Shown: positions 1-8,487 of the stretch, one piece after another
Position numbering within the stretch: the stretch's first letter is position 1
Layout: the number at the start of each line of letters is the position of its first letter
DNA from: Paenibacillus ferrarius
GTDB taxonomy: Bacteria; Bacillota; Bacilli; Paenibacillales; NBRC-103111
NCBI RefSeq assembly: GCF_002027705.1
Contig: NZ_MBTG01000023.1
Coordinates: 1-64,000, forward strand
DNA length: 64,000 nucleotides
Direction: 5' to 3'
Translations under genes and position numbers: made by a program
Notes under the pieces: model-generated
Databases searched by the model: none
What the model was told of the DNA's origin: nothing
The model's input: only the letters and a program-made list of their open reading frames with translations

Positions 1-2
1 TC

Positions 3-77
3 GAACAACTATTATTGTGCGAAGCCTATGTTTGGGAAGTAAAAGAAGGGGGAATTGTCGGGCTTGTTCATCGATGA
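3..77 (+). CDS. 3' end of a gene cut by the left edge, possibly a GNAT remnant
   Basis: One frame is open from the left edge to a TGA at 75-77 and ends with residues like EAYVWEVKEGGIVG. That resembles the early strand of a GNAT acetyltransferase (acidic residue, aromatic, then G-x-I-V-G), but it stops a few residues later, before any acetyl-CoA loop. If it is a GNAT it is truncated. With only 24 codons visible, the identity is a guess. Confidence 0.25.
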   Translation, partial: EQLLLCEAYVWEVKEGGIVGLVHR

Positions 78-180
78 TCTCCTTCTGTTATGTCCTTAGA
101 AATTAGCTAAAAGTAATCATCCCACTGTTAATTGTATAGTTCAAAAGCATTCCTATTCAAGCTGTATAGGATCAAAAGAG

Positions 181-780
181 GTGCTTACCGTAGATAACCT
201 ATTGTTTTTGGGGAAAATGCGTCTGTTAGCAGAGAAGGATTTGCCCACATACCAGCATAGCTTAAGGGTTGGAGCACTCTGCAAACGAATGGCCGCTTAT
301 TTGCATTTGGATGAGCAGCAAACCAGTCAATTGGTGCAAGGGGGGTGCCTGCATGATATTGGAAAAGTAGGTATTCCCGACGGCATCCTAAATAAAACCT
401 CACCTCTAACCCCCGGGGACTGGGCTTTCATTCGGCAACATCCCGAAGTGGGTACCACCATCATGCTGGAGCACGGAGATGTGGATAAGGAAATTATTGA
501 AATCATTCAATATCATCATGAACGTTGGAATGGTGAGGGCTATCCCCACGGCTTAAAAGGATATGAAATTCCGGTATTCGCGCGAATTTGTGCGATTATC
601 GATACCTACGATTCAATGGTTTCAGATCGTCCGTATCGCAGAGGTTTATCCTTCGAAGAGGCGGAGCAGGAGCTTTTACGCCATAGCGGCACGCAATTTG
701 ACTCTTATTATGTAGACTTATTTCTAAACTTGTTCCATACGGTAGGTGTGAATCCTATCTCGCAGGAGCTTCACGAATAA
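181..780 (+). CDS. HD-GYP domain protein, probable cyclic-di-GMP phosphodiesterase
   Basis: The 199-residue protein is almost entirely one HD-GYP domain, a metal-dependent phosphodiesterase fold that linearises cyclic-di-GMP. The HD pair is in HDIGK (residues 58-62) followed by GIPDGILNK, and the HHERWNGEGYP block is at 112-122. The downstream R-I-x-A-I-x-D-T-YD and DRPYR motifs are also present, so the catalytic set looks complete. There is no input domain; most HD-GYP proteins carry a REC, PAS or GAF partner, so this one may be constitutive or work with a partner. GTG at 181 is used because AAAAGAGG lies immediately upstream; that spacing is tight, and a later Met at residue 13 has no better site. 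It is followed 80 bp later by another c-di-GMP gene on the same strand. Confidence 0.9.
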   Translation: MLTVDNLLFLGKMRLLAEKDLPTYQHSLRVGALCKRMAAYLHLDEQQTSQLVQGGCLHDIGKVGIPDGILNKTSPLTPGDWAFIRQHPEVGTTIMLEHGDVDKEIIEIIQYHHERWNGEGYPHGLKGYEIPVFARICAIIDTYDSMVSDRPYRRGLSFEEAEQELLRHSGTQFDSYYVDLFLNLFHTVGVNPISQELHE

Positions 781-859
781 GATGGCGTTATAATGAAATA
801 GCATCGAATTTAGTTTGCAGAATTATTTGTAACATTATGAATTTGTGAGGCTAACTATC

Positions 860-2869
860 ATGTCTATGTCAGAAACCTTCGATCACATTGAAACACTTAT
901 TGTTATATTAATTCTTACATCGCTGGCTATGTACGTATTTTTTGCTTTTTATGAAATCAAGTATGAACAACACAAAGAACAAAGGAACTTCATTGATAAT
1001 ATTATTGCTTTTTCCATGCTTTGGATTATTGAATGTATCGTGATCGTGCTTTCCTTCCTATACTACAATCAAGCAGAGCGCAGCAATGCTTTGTTGGAAA
1101 TCATGACGATAGCAGCAACCGTTGCCTTCGTTGTGGTGTGGGGTGCCCTCGATTTATTCCACAAGAAAAGGATTCAGTTTCGTCCGCTTTTTACTGCGAG
1201 CACGATTCTGACCTTAGCCGTTATCCTCTGTTATTGGTTTCAATTATCGTTTCATACGTTGCTTAATCTATCCTCGGGATTATTATCGATCATGTCCCTT
1301 CTGTTTGGTATCGCAGCTTTTCAAAAGAATAAGTATGTCGCTCGCATAGGACTCCTGTACTTATTCAGTGGGAGCATCATCATTATCGTCATAAATAACG
1401 CTCATGTCAGACTGACCTTTCATCTCATGCTCACGTTGGATCTCGCCTTTTCTATGTTGTTAATGGTCGGTTTCTTCATTCATTACTGCGAACTCTATTC
1501 CATTAGTATTCTGGATCATATACGAAACATCCAACAAAAAAACGAACGATTATCGGAAGCAGAACAACGCATCAAACAATTAGCATACTCGGATCCCGTC
1601 ACGAAGCTCAAAAATGTGTATCAACTGCAAGAGGATCTCCCTTTATTTAATTCCAGGCGGCTTGCAAGCCCCTCTCAGCAAATCCAATTTATTTTAATCA
1701 ATGTACACAACTTTAAAAATTTCAGCAACTGGGTCGGGTATAACAAGGGGAATACGACCTTATTTGAAATTGCCTTTCGACTTCAGAACTTATGCAAAGA
1801 CCAAGATGAGATTTTCAGATTCAACTATGATCAATTCATCCTTGTGCACTTTGGCGATCGGGAGACGTGCCAGCAATTAATCTCTAACATTCAGGATATG
1901 TTTAGAGACAGCCTTTTTTACGGGCGAAACTTCGAGACCTATCTCGGAGCAACAGAAGGCTCCGCCTCTCCAAAAACGTTAGATATGCTCATTAAAGAAA
2001 TGGAATTGGCTTCCCAAACAGCCTTTATTGAGAAGAAGTTCTTTTGTTATTACAGTGATGAAATGTTCCAAGTGCTTGTGCAGCAGCTGTCGATGGAACA
2101 AGATTTGCGCACGGCTTCCGAAGAGAACGCTTGGGAGGTTGTTTATCAGCCAAAACTTTCTTTAGACAACAATGCGATCGTGGGAGCTGAAGCCCTGTTG
2201 CGTTGGAACCGCCACGGCACTTATATTTCACCGGATGTCTTCATACCAATAGCGGAACAGATGGGGCTTATCCAAGAGATTGGCTATCATGTCATTAGAA
2301 CGGCTTGTTCTTTCCTTAAGCAGATTCAGTTAACAGAGAGCAGATCCATGGTCATCTCGATTAACTTGTCCCCTTCTCAGTTGATGGAGCCTGATTTTGT
2401 AGATAACGTTCTGAAGATTACTAAGCACTATGATATCCACCCTTCTTCTATCACATTTGAGATTACCGAATCGACATTCATCAGCCATATCGAACGCGTT
2501 AATGAAACGATTCAACTCCTGAAAGATCAAGGATTCTCTTTCTCACTGGATGATTTCGGCGTAGGTTATTCATCTATTCACTACTTTTCGCGGTTAAATG
2601 TGGATGAAGTGAAGCTCGATAAAACCTTCACGGAGAGTCTTACCTATGACATGAAAAATCGCATTATTCTGCATTCTATCGTCACCATGGCGAAAACATT
2701 GGGCATTGCTATCGTCATTGAAGGTGTGGAACAAAAAGAGCAACTCGAAATCATTAAGGAATTAAAATGCGACTTTTATCAGGGCTATTATTTTAGCAAA
2801 CCTGTCCCTCCAGGCGAAATGCTGCAATTGCTTTCCTTGCAATACCAAACTTCGCTATCTCAGTCTTAA
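860..2869 (+). CDS. Membrane GGDEF-EAL protein with dead GGDEF and intact EAL
   Basis: A 669-residue predicted cyclic-di-GMP phosphodiesterase. The first ~220 residues form about seven hydrophobic segments, followed by a short coiled coil. The GGDEF domain is clearly degenerate: its signature loop reads FNYDQF, so it should not make c-di-GMP and may only bind GTP or regulate. The EAL domain (about residue 420 on) keeps EALLRW near 442, the Asn in INLSPSQ, E-x-T-E-S, the DDFG loop, K-L-D-K and the E of IEGVE, so hydrolysis to pGpG is expected. ATG 860 is preferred over GTG 845 because GTGAGG (845-850) is the ribosome binding site, 9 nt before that ATG. Together with the HD-GYP gene just upstream it makes a c-di-GMP-degrading pair. 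Confidence 0.9.
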   Translation: MSMSETFDHIETLIVILILTSLAMYVFFAFYEIKYEQHKEQRNFIDNIIAFSMLWIIECIVIVLSFLYYNQAERSNALLEIMTIAATVAFVVVWGALDLFHKKRIQFRPLFTASTILTLAVILCYWFQLSFHTLLNLSSGLLSIMSLLFGIAAFQKNKYVARIGLLYLFSGSIIIIVINNAHVRLTFHLMLTLDLAFSMLLMVGFFIHYCELYSISILDHIRNIQQKNERLSEAEQRIKQLAYSDPVTKLKNVYQLQEDLPLFNSRRLASPSQQIQFILINVHNFKNFSNWVGYNKGNTTLFEIAFRLQNLCKDQDEIFRFNYDQFILVHFGDRETCQQLISNIQDMFRDSLFYGRNFETYLGATEGSASPKTLDMLIKEMELASQTAFIEKKFFCYYSDEMFQVLVQQLSMEQDLRTASEENAWEVVYQPKLSLDNNAIVGAEALLRWNRHGTYISPDVFIPIAEQMGLIQEIGYHVIRTACSFLKQIQLTESRSMVISINLSPSQLMEPDFVDNVLKITKHYDIHPSSITFEITESTFISHIERVNETIQLLKDQGFSFSLDDFGVGYSSIHYFSRLNVDEVKLDKTFTESLTYDMKNRIILHSIVTMAKTLGIAIVIEGVEQKEQLEIIKELKCDFYQGYYFSKPVPPGEMLQLLSLQYQTSLSQS

Positions 2870-2906
2870 GTCGGAGTCATCCCCCATCAAAGGTCGGTTT
2901 AAGAGC

Positions 2907-2942
2907 AATCTTTGTAGTGTTAAGCTTGATATTACAAAGATT
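2907..2942. promoter_or_regulatory. Perfect 10-bp inverted repeat upstream of DUF2306 gene
   Basis: AATCTTTGTA at 2907-2916 is repeated in inverted form as TACAAAGATT at 2933-2942, with a 16-nt spacer. It ends 23 nt before the ATG of the next gene. It could be an operator or an mRNA hairpin; there is no T-run after it on the plus strand, so a terminator for the upstream gene is less likely. Confidence 0.5.
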
Positions 2943-2965
2943 TGCCATTTGAGGGAGGATCGATC

Positions 2966-3628
2966 ATGAAGGACAGAAGCACGGCGCAAAAGTGGTCTTT
3001 TGGTATTTTAGCTTTCTTGGCAGTCGCCATCGGGATTTATGCCTTAGCGTTATACGGACTTCCTGAGGGGCTTCGAAAGCAAATGTTCGTAACGAGTAAA
3101 GGCACACTTCCCGAACTATGGTACAGCGTATTATGGGCGCATGCCGTATCCGCCGGAATCGCGCTCGCGATCGGATGGATCCAGTTCATCCAGAGGCTTC
3201 GCCGAAGCATGCCCAATGTTCACCGCACCATCGGCTATTTATATGCCGTTATGATTGCAATTGCAGGCGTCACAGGCTTGTATCTCGCTTTCTATGCCTC
3301 TGGGGGATGGTTCGGCCGAATCGGCTTTGGCACACTCTCGCTAATGTGGCTGTTCACTCTCTATCGCAGTCTCAGGAGCATCATCGTCGACCGTAATCCC
3401 ACCGAGCATGGGCAATGGATGCTGCGCAACTACGCCCTCACCTGCGCGGCTATTACTCTCCGCATCTATACCCCGCTGGCAGCCGTACTCTTCGGACTGG
3501 GTACGAACGATTCCTTCATCGTGATTGCTTGGCTGGCCTGGATCCCCAACCTCCTGTTTGCTCAGCGGCTCATCAATCTTAAGAAATCGCGCAGCCTTTA
3601 TAAATCAACAGTTCGCAGACAGTTATAG
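2966..3628 (+). CDS. DUF2306-family integral membrane protein
   Basis: A 220-residue protein with about six hydrophobic segments. It shows the pattern of DUF2306 proteins: a WAH pair in an early helix, then HRTIGY, a middle TGLYLAF helix, and HGQWMLRNYALT followed by TLRIYTP. The conserved histidines inside helices suggest a haem or metal site, but the biochemical role of the family is unknown. The start is ATG 2966, preceded by GGGAGG at the right distance; an upstream TTG in frame has no ribosome binding site. A 10-bp inverted repeat lies just upstream. It stands alone, with an 11-bp hairpin downstream. Confidence 0.82.
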   Translation: MKDRSTAQKWSFGILAFLAVAIGIYALALYGLPEGLRKQMFVTSKGTLPELWYSVLWAHAVSAGIALAIGWIQFIQRLRRSMPNVHRTIGYLYAVMIAIAGVTGLYLAFYASGGWFGRIGFGTLSLMWLFTLYRSLRSIIVDRNPTEHGQWMLRNYALTCAAITLRIYTPLAAVLFGLGTNDSFIVIAWLAWIPNLLFAQRLINLKKSRSLYKSTVRRQL

Positions 3629-3677
3629 ACAGCCGTTTGGCATAAGGGACAAGATCTTGCTTTAGCGGAAACAACTG

Positions 3678-3715
3678 GCGGGGACGGATGGAAATATGGC
3701 GGTTTCCGTCCCCGC
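3678..3715 (+). terminator. GC-rich hairpin, probable terminator after DUF2306 gene
   Basis: GCGGGGACGGA (3678-3688) pairs perfectly with TCCGTCCCCGC (3705-3715) around a 16-nt loop. The stem is strong but is followed by TTCCA rather than a long T-run, so termination may be partial. Confidence 0.55.
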
Positions 3716-3761
3716 TTCCAAGAGAATCTGCTGCTCTGCGGATACATTCATATTCTCATAC

Positions 3762-3790
3762 TTGACATCGTACTAAAAGCCTTATATATT
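3762..3790 (+). promoter_or_regulatory. Sigma-A promoter of the tetR-DUF418 operon
   Basis: A perfect TTGACA at 3762-3767 is followed after 17 bp by TATATT at 3785-3790. It lies 48 bp before the TetR start codon, and its -10 box falls inside the operator palindrome, so repressor and RNA polymerase would compete. Confidence 0.85.
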
Positions 3791-3819
3791 CTACTTACCG
3801 AACGGTAAGTAGAATATAT
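3784..3819. promoter_or_regulatory. 34-bp palindromic operator for the adjacent TetR protein
   Basis: Two perfect 17-bp arms (3784-3800 and 3803-3819) flank a 2-bp centre. The inner part reads CTTACCG-AA-CGGTAAG. Uninterrupted dyads that overlap a -10 box are typical TetR-family sites. Autorepression of the downstream pair is the simplest reading. Confidence 0.85.
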
Positions 3820-3837
3820 GGAAAAGGATGTGAAGTT

Positions 3838-4422
3838 ATGAATACAATTTCCACCTATACGACAATACTGGAAACCAGTTATCGCTTATTTGCTGAGCAC
3901 GGCTTTGACAAAACAAGCATGACCATGATTGCCAAAGAAGTGGGACTGTCCAAGCCCGCGTTGTACTATCACTTTTTGTCCAAGGAAGCCATTATCCAGA
4001 TGCTCTTTGAGGAGCTATGCAAAAGCATCGGGTTTAGCAGCTTTTTTCGTATTGAGGAATATACCCAAAATAATTTCGAAGAAAAATTCATTGCTGATGG
4101 ACTCCAAATCATTCATAAGCAGCAGACAGACATGTATTATTCACGTATTTTAAATCAGTATCAAGCACTAGGTTATCGAAATCCAGCGTATTCCCAAAAG
4201 CTAGTTCAAATCTTAGAAGGATTTACAGCAGGCTTTGCTGAGTTGTTGGTTCACGGCGTCTCCATCGGGGCTATTGCGACTCTTGATGTGCTTACAAAGG
4301 CACAAATGTTAACCATGATTATTGACAGCATGGATAATTTCATGAGCTACGGCTTAGCGTATGGTTATGAAAACATATGGACTACAGCTGTTAAGTCGCT
4401 CATCAAGGGAGAGTCCGCCTAA
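3838..4422 (+). CDS. TetR/AcrR-family transcriptional regulator
   Basis: A 194-residue repressor with an N-terminal helix-turn-helix of TetR type: FDKTSMTMIAKEVGLSKPAL followed by YYHF and a K-E-x-I-x-x-M-L-F helix, within residues 20-60. The remaining ~130 residues would form the ligand-binding and dimer domain. ATG 3838 is preceded by AAGGATG at normal spacing. Its stop overlaps the start of the next gene by one base (TAATG), so the two are translationally coupled. The operator-promoter directly upstream indicates autorepression. The inducer is unknown; the partner is a polytopic membrane protein. Confidence 0.92.
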   Translation: MNTISTYTTILETSYRLFAEHGFDKTSMTMIAKEVGLSKPALYYHFLSKEAIIQMLFEELCKSIGFSSFFRIEEYTQNNFEEKFIADGLQIIHKQQTDMYYSRILNQYQALGYRNPAYSQKLVQILEGFTAGFAELLVHGVSIGAIATLDVLTKAQMLTMIIDSMDNFMSYGLAYGYENIWTTAVKSLIKGESA

Positions 4423-5501
4423 TGAATCCGTCCACTGAGCGAATAACTGCTCTCGATTACGCCAGAGCCTGGGCGATCTTCGGGATGATTATCGTTAACT
4501 ATAAACTTGCGATGCAGGCAGAGAACGATGGGGCAGCTTGGTTGAGAGCAATCGCAGGCCTGTTTGAAGGTCGGGCTTCTGCCCTATTTGTCATACTGGC
4601 AGGTATCGGCGTGTCCCTTATGTGCGCCAAAGCAAGAATTTCGATGGACAAGGAACTTATTCGTCACAAACGCAACAGCCTGCTTCGCCGTTCGGCTTTC
4701 CTGCTGGCAACCGGCCTGCTTCTGCTGCTGCTGGGATGGACTGCTGATATTTTACACTATTACGCGGTGTTCATGCTGATTGCCTCGGCGCTGATTACCG
4801 TATCCGATAACAAAATACTTGGTCTATTCGCAGGCACTCTGCTCCTATCACAAATATTTCTGCTTGTCTTTGATTACAGCAAAGGCTGGGATTCGAGTTT
4901 TCATACGTACCTGGACTTTTGGACGATCAATGGGTTTATTCGAAATCTTACTTTAAATGGATTCCATCCTATCTTTCCTTGGGCATGCTTCTTCCTCTTT
5001 GGGATGTGGATGGGTCGGAAGCGTTGGATGGACAGGGAAAACCAACCGAAGCTGCTGCTCTATGCCCTATCAGGAACGGTGATCTTGGAGGTGCTGTCCT
5101 ACTTATTGATCAATTTAACCTCATCTGTGCTCGACAAAGACTCCGCCAGCTTTCTATTTTCGACGAAGCCCATGCCTCCCACCTTATTCTACGTCCTCTC
5201 CAGCACTTGCTCATCGTTAGCCATCATTGCCATCAGTCTATTGGTGGTCAATAGATTCAGGGATTCCCTGCTAACCAAGGCGATTATCCGAACCGGACAG
5301 CTGTCTTTATCACATTATATCGGGCATGTTATCATCGGCTTGGGCTTTCTTGAAGCACTGGACTATTTGGAAAACGGCAACCTCGCATTTGCAGTCACCT
5401 ATGCCTGTGCCTATTTCGCTGCTGCCATCCTCTTTTCTTATGCTTGGAGAACACGGATGCAACGGGGACCGGTCGAGCTGCTCATGAGAAAGATCACTTG
5501 A
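4422..5501 (+). CDS. DUF418-type (YeiB-like) polytopic membrane protein
   Basis: A 359-residue protein with about nine to ten hydrophobic segments. The N-terminal block DYARAWAIFGMIIVNY followed by LFEGRASALFVILAGIGVSL is typical of the DUF418/DUF1624 group, distantly related to membrane acyltransferases that include heparan-alpha-glucosaminide acetyltransferase. No substrate is known for this group. It overlaps the TetR gene by one base and is almost certainly controlled by it. A bidirectional terminator at 5527-5565 ends the operon against the convergent methyltransferase gene. Confidence 0.82.
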   Translation: MNPSTERITALDYARAWAIFGMIIVNYKLAMQAENDGAAWLRAIAGLFEGRASALFVILAGIGVSLMCAKARISMDKELIRHKRNSLLRRSAFLLATGLLLLLLGWTADILHYYAVFMLIASALITVSDNKILGLFAGTLLLSQIFLLVFDYSKGWDSSFHTYLDFWTINGFIRNLTLNGFHPIFPWACFFLFGMWMGRKRWMDRENQPKLLLYALSGTVILEVLSYLLINLTSSVLDKDSASFLFSTKPMPPTLFYVLSSTCSSLAIIAISLLVVNRFRDSLLTKAIIRTGQLSLSHYIGHVIIGLGFLEALDYLENGNLAFAVTYACAYFAAAILFSYAWRTRMQRGPVELLMRKIT

Positions 5502-5526
5502 TGAGCAACCTTTCATCAAACGCAAA

Positions 5527-5565
5527 CAACCGTCTAAACCCGCTTTATCTGGGCTTAGACGGTTG
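5527..5565. terminator. Bidirectional terminator between convergent genes
   Basis: CAACCGTCTAA at 5527-5537 pairs with TTAGACGGTTG at 5555-5565, with CCC/GGG extending the stem inward. It sits between the DUF418 stop (5501) and the methyltransferase stop (5585). Confidence 0.75.
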
Positions 5566-5584
5566 GCATATAGGCGATATGCAG

Positions 5585-6319
5585 CTACTGTTTAACCGCT
5601 GCAAGCAGCAAGAACATCGGACGGCGCGTTTCTTCTTCCCAGGCAGGATTGCTTGCCAGCATATCCGCTGTCGGTTGAAGTTCGGACATTTTCGTTAGGC
5701 TAAAACCGGATTCAATCAATGCATTCACATAGCTCGAAACATTCCGATGGTATTTGGTGACATCATTGTCCAGAAATCTTGCCTGACGCGGACCTTCAAG
5801 ATGGTAGTTGTCAACAGGCCAATGCAGCTTGGCACCTTGCGAATCGTAATGCCAGTCTTGTGCCTCAATCGCGGTAAAGATCGGATGTTCAACGGAGAGC
5901 ACGAAGGTGCCGCCAGGCGCAAGATAGCGATAGATTTGACGGCAGATGCTATCGAAATTCTCAACATAGTGGAGTGCAAGAGAGCTTATCACCACGTCGA
6001 ATTCCCCTTCGGTGAAGTCGATATCTTCAATCGCCAGACGTCGATATTCAATCTGTGGATCGTTGGTCATTGCTCTGGCCCGATCCAGCATATTCTCCGA
6101 CAAGTCTACCCCCACCACAGAGCGCGCCTGCTCCTCACGCGCATAACGGCAATGCCAGCCAAAACCGCAGCCAAGATCAAGCACCCTTTTATCTTCCAGT
6201 TCAGGAAGCAAGGCACGAAAAGCCGTCCATTCCCCCGCCGCATCCAATCCGCCGATCGAACGAGGCATTTGGCTATAATTCGCGAAGAATCCTGATTCAT
6301 CATATTTGTTCTGTTTCAT
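5585..6319 (-). CDS. Class I SAM-dependent methyltransferase
   Basis: A 244-residue protein with the Rossmann methyltransferase core: motif I VLDLGCGFGWHC, an acidic end to the second strand (GVDLSENML), and a later FDVVISSLALHYVE block followed by the L-A-P-G-G-T-F-V-L-S-V-E-H-P segment. This layout matches small-molecule methyltransferases of the UbiE/BioC/Methyltransf_11 type; the substrate cannot be told. The start is ATG at 6319, with AGGAGG 10 nt upstream; an in-frame TTG two codons earlier would be too close to that site. It is a single gene convergent with the TetR operon. Confidence 0.88.
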   Translation of the reverse strand: MKQNKYDESGFFANYSQMPRSIGGLDAAGEWTAFRALLPELEDKRVLDLGCGFGWHCRYAREEQARSVVGVDLSENMLDRARAMTNDPQIEYRRLAIEDIDFTEGEFDVVISSLALHYVENFDSICRQIYRYLAPGGTFVLSVEHPIFTAIEAQDWHYDSQGAKLHWPVDNYHLEGPRQARFLDNDVTKYHRNVSSYVNALIESGFSLTKMSELQPTADMLASNPAWEEETRRPMFLLLAAVKQ

Positions 6320-6450
6320 ATCCAAGAAGCCTCCTAGTTAAATCTTGTCGTTCACATTGTGCATAATGCCATTCGTGCCCATCTATACTTTACCTCTAAA
6401 CCGTGATTAGTATCTAATGATAATTTGATTTTAATCAATTATGCGTTTCA

Positions 6451-6480
6451 TTGATTTGTATCAGATTTCATTGTTTATAC
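6451..6480 (+). promoter_or_regulatory. Possible promoter of the ABC transporter operon
   Basis: TTGATT at 6451-6456 and TTATAC at 6475-6480 are 18 bp apart, about 75 bp before the first permease. The -10 match is mediocre, and the region is AT-rich enough for chance hits. Confidence 0.3.
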
Positions 6481-6554
6481 AAGTAGGCGGCACTTCCCCT
6501 TAACCGTTAAGATGGGAACATATCACCATCAACCAAATAGAAAGGGTGGTCGGT

Positions 6555-7517
6555 TTGAGAGAACCCCCAGCTATGGTCCGCACGAATCAACCATCGGCTC
6601 CCCTCCGCAAATCCATCTTTGCGGCCTGGCTTCGTCAATGGTCCTTGCAGATCATGGTGCTTCCTGCACTTGCACTCATTCTCGTCTTTAGCTATTTTCC
6701 TATGTACGGCGTCATTATCGCGTTTCAGAACTATTCTGTTTTCAAAGGATTTTGGGTCAGTCCTTGGGTTGGACTCAAGCATTTCTCGGACTTCTTCCAT
6801 TCCCCTGAACTTTATGTCGTCATGCGCAACACCTTGGTCATCAGTTTCCTAAAGCTCTTCTTCGGATTTCCAGCACCGATTCTGCTGGCGATTCTGCTGA
6901 ATGAAGTGAGGCACAAATTCTTCAAACAAATCGTGCAAACGGTAACGTACCTGCCGCACTTCATTTCCTGGGTCATTGTAGCCAACTTTGCCATAACCCT
7001 GCTGTCCACGGATAATGGAAGCTTGAATATGCTGCTTCAAGGCTTAGGAATCATCGACCAACCAATTCCGTATCTGTCCGTCCCTCATTATTTCTGGACA
7101 ATTATCGTGACCACGAATGTATGGAAGGAAATCGGATTCGCTTCGATTGTTTATTTGGCCGCCATTGCCTCCATTGATCCTCATTTATATGAATCTGCTG
7201 CTATCGATGGAGCAAGCCGTTTCCGAATGATGATTTTGATAACGCTTCCATGTATACTGCCTGTCGTCGTCATCTTCTTCATCCTGGCCATTGGCAACTT
7301 GCTGAATGCAGGCTTCGACGATTTGCTGCTGCTCGGTGTGAACCCCGCGCTGCGTGATGTATCGGACGTTATCGATACGTATGTGTATCGTCTTGGCATT
7401 AGGCTGAATCGGTACTCCTTTGCAACTGCCGTCGGCCTCTTTAAGGCCGTAGTTAGTGTCGGACTGCTTACGCTCGCTAACTTCTGGGCGCGGCGATCCG
7501 GCAACAGTCTATGGTAA
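6555..7517 (+). CDS. ABC transporter permease, LplB/YtePlike, carbohydrate type
   Basis: A 320-residue inner-membrane permease with six predicted helices and the cytoplasmic EAA loop ESAAIDGASRFRMMILITLP (near residues 215-235) that contacts the ATPase. The N-terminal YFPMYGVIIAFQNYSVFKGF stretch is characteristic of the LplB group, which imports oligosaccharides or their breakdown products. TTG at 6555 is chosen because AAAGGG lies 8 nt upstream; GTG 6546 overlaps that site, and ATG 6573 has none. It is first in a five-gene run: permease, permease, binding lipoprotein, response regulator, sensor kinase. As usual for this type, no ATPase gene is present and a shared MsmX-like ATPase is expected elsewhere. 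Confidence 0.9.
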   Translation: MREPPAMVRTNQPSAPLRKSIFAAWLRQWSLQIMVLPALALILVFSYFPMYGVIIAFQNYSVFKGFWVSPWVGLKHFSDFFHSPELYVVMRNTLVISFLKLFFGFPAPILLAILLNEVRHKFFKQIVQTVTYLPHFISWVIVANFAITLLSTDNGSLNMLLQGLGIIDQPIPYLSVPHYFWTIIVTTNVWKEIGFASIVYLAAIASIDPHLYESAAIDGASRFRMMILITLPCILPVVVIFFILAIGNLLNAGFDDLLLLGVNPALRDVSDVIDTYVYRLGIRLNRYSFATAVGLFKAVVSVGLLTLANFWARRSGNSLW

Positions 7518-7530
7518 CAGGAGGGCTCGA

Positions 7531-8418
7531 ATGAAAACGGCCATTGATGATCGTATTTTTCAGCTTATCGTATATATCTCTCTTGCCTTGCTCGCTTTTG
7601 TCACGTTCTACCCATTCTGGAATGCGTTAGTCGTTTCCTTTAATGAAGGCATGGACACGACGCTTGGCGGCATCACCTTCTGGCCGCGAAAGTTTACCTT
7701 CGAGAATTATGGCTATGTCCTGAAAGACACGCGTATCTTGACAGGCTTCGGCATTTCTATTGCGCGAACCCTCTCCGGCACGTTTCTTACGATGGCTGGA
7801 ACAGCCATCTTCGCCTACGGCATGTCCCGCAAAGAGTTGATTGGTCGCCGGTATTATATGATTTTCGCGATCATCACCTTATATTTTGGCGGCGGGCTGA
7901 TTCCGACTTATCTCTTAATCCGCGGCTTAGGCATGTTCAATACCTTCTGGGTATATATCATCCCTTCCATCATCAGTGTGTGGAGCATGATTATATTTCG
8001 CACGTTCTTCCGGGAAATACCTTCCGGACTTGAGGATGCGGCTCGCATCGACGGCTGCGGCTATTGGGGGACGTTCCTGCGCGTCGTGCTTCCCCTATCG
8101 GGTCCTGTCTTAGCGACTCTGTCGCTTTTTACGGCTATAGCCCATTGGAATGACTGGTTTGTGGCCTCCATCTATATCAATAATGAGAATTTGATCCCCG
8201 TGCAGACGCTGCTGAAGCGGACGATTGATTCGAACATTTCAAGGGAATTAGTATCGGACAGCGCAGCTTCAAGCTTTATTGCCAAAACACAAACCTATAC
8301 AACCAAATCGCTCATTATGGCGACCATGATGGTGACGACACTTCCGATCGTCATTGTCTATCCTTTTTTACAGCGATTTTTCGTTAAAGGCGTGCTTGTT
8401 GGTTCTTTAAAAGAGTAA
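7531..8418 (+). CDS. ABC transporter permease, LplC/YtcP-like, carbohydrate type
   Basis: A 295-residue second permease of the same importer, with six helices and an EAA loop LEDAARIDGCGYWGTFLRVVLP around residues 170-190. It ends KGVLVGSLKE, the conserved tail of the LplC/YtcP group (K-G-x-x-x-G-S-x-K-x). ATG 7531 lies 13 nt after the previous stop, with CAGGAGGG just upstream; open reading extends further 5' but only within the previous gene. It would pair with the LplB-like subunit to form the membrane channel. Confidence 0.92.
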   Translation: MKTAIDDRIFQLIVYISLALLAFVTFYPFWNALVVSFNEGMDTTLGGITFWPRKFTFENYGYVLKDTRILTGFGISIARTLSGTFLTMAGTAIFAYGMSRKELIGRRYYMIFAIITLYFGGGLIPTYLLIRGLGMFNTFWVYIIPSIISVWSMIIFRTFFREIPSGLEDAARIDGCGYWGTFLRVVLPLSGPVLATLSLFTAIAHWNDWFVASIYINNENLIPVQTLLKRTIDSNISRELVSDSAASSFIAKTQTYTTKSLIMATMMVTTLPIVIVYPFLQRFFVKGVLVGSLKE

Positions 8419-8487
8419 GGGAGACTGGCTGCAGGGCAATCCGCTTTGAGCATAGAACATTAAAGAATGGGAAGGGGTTCATCGCAC

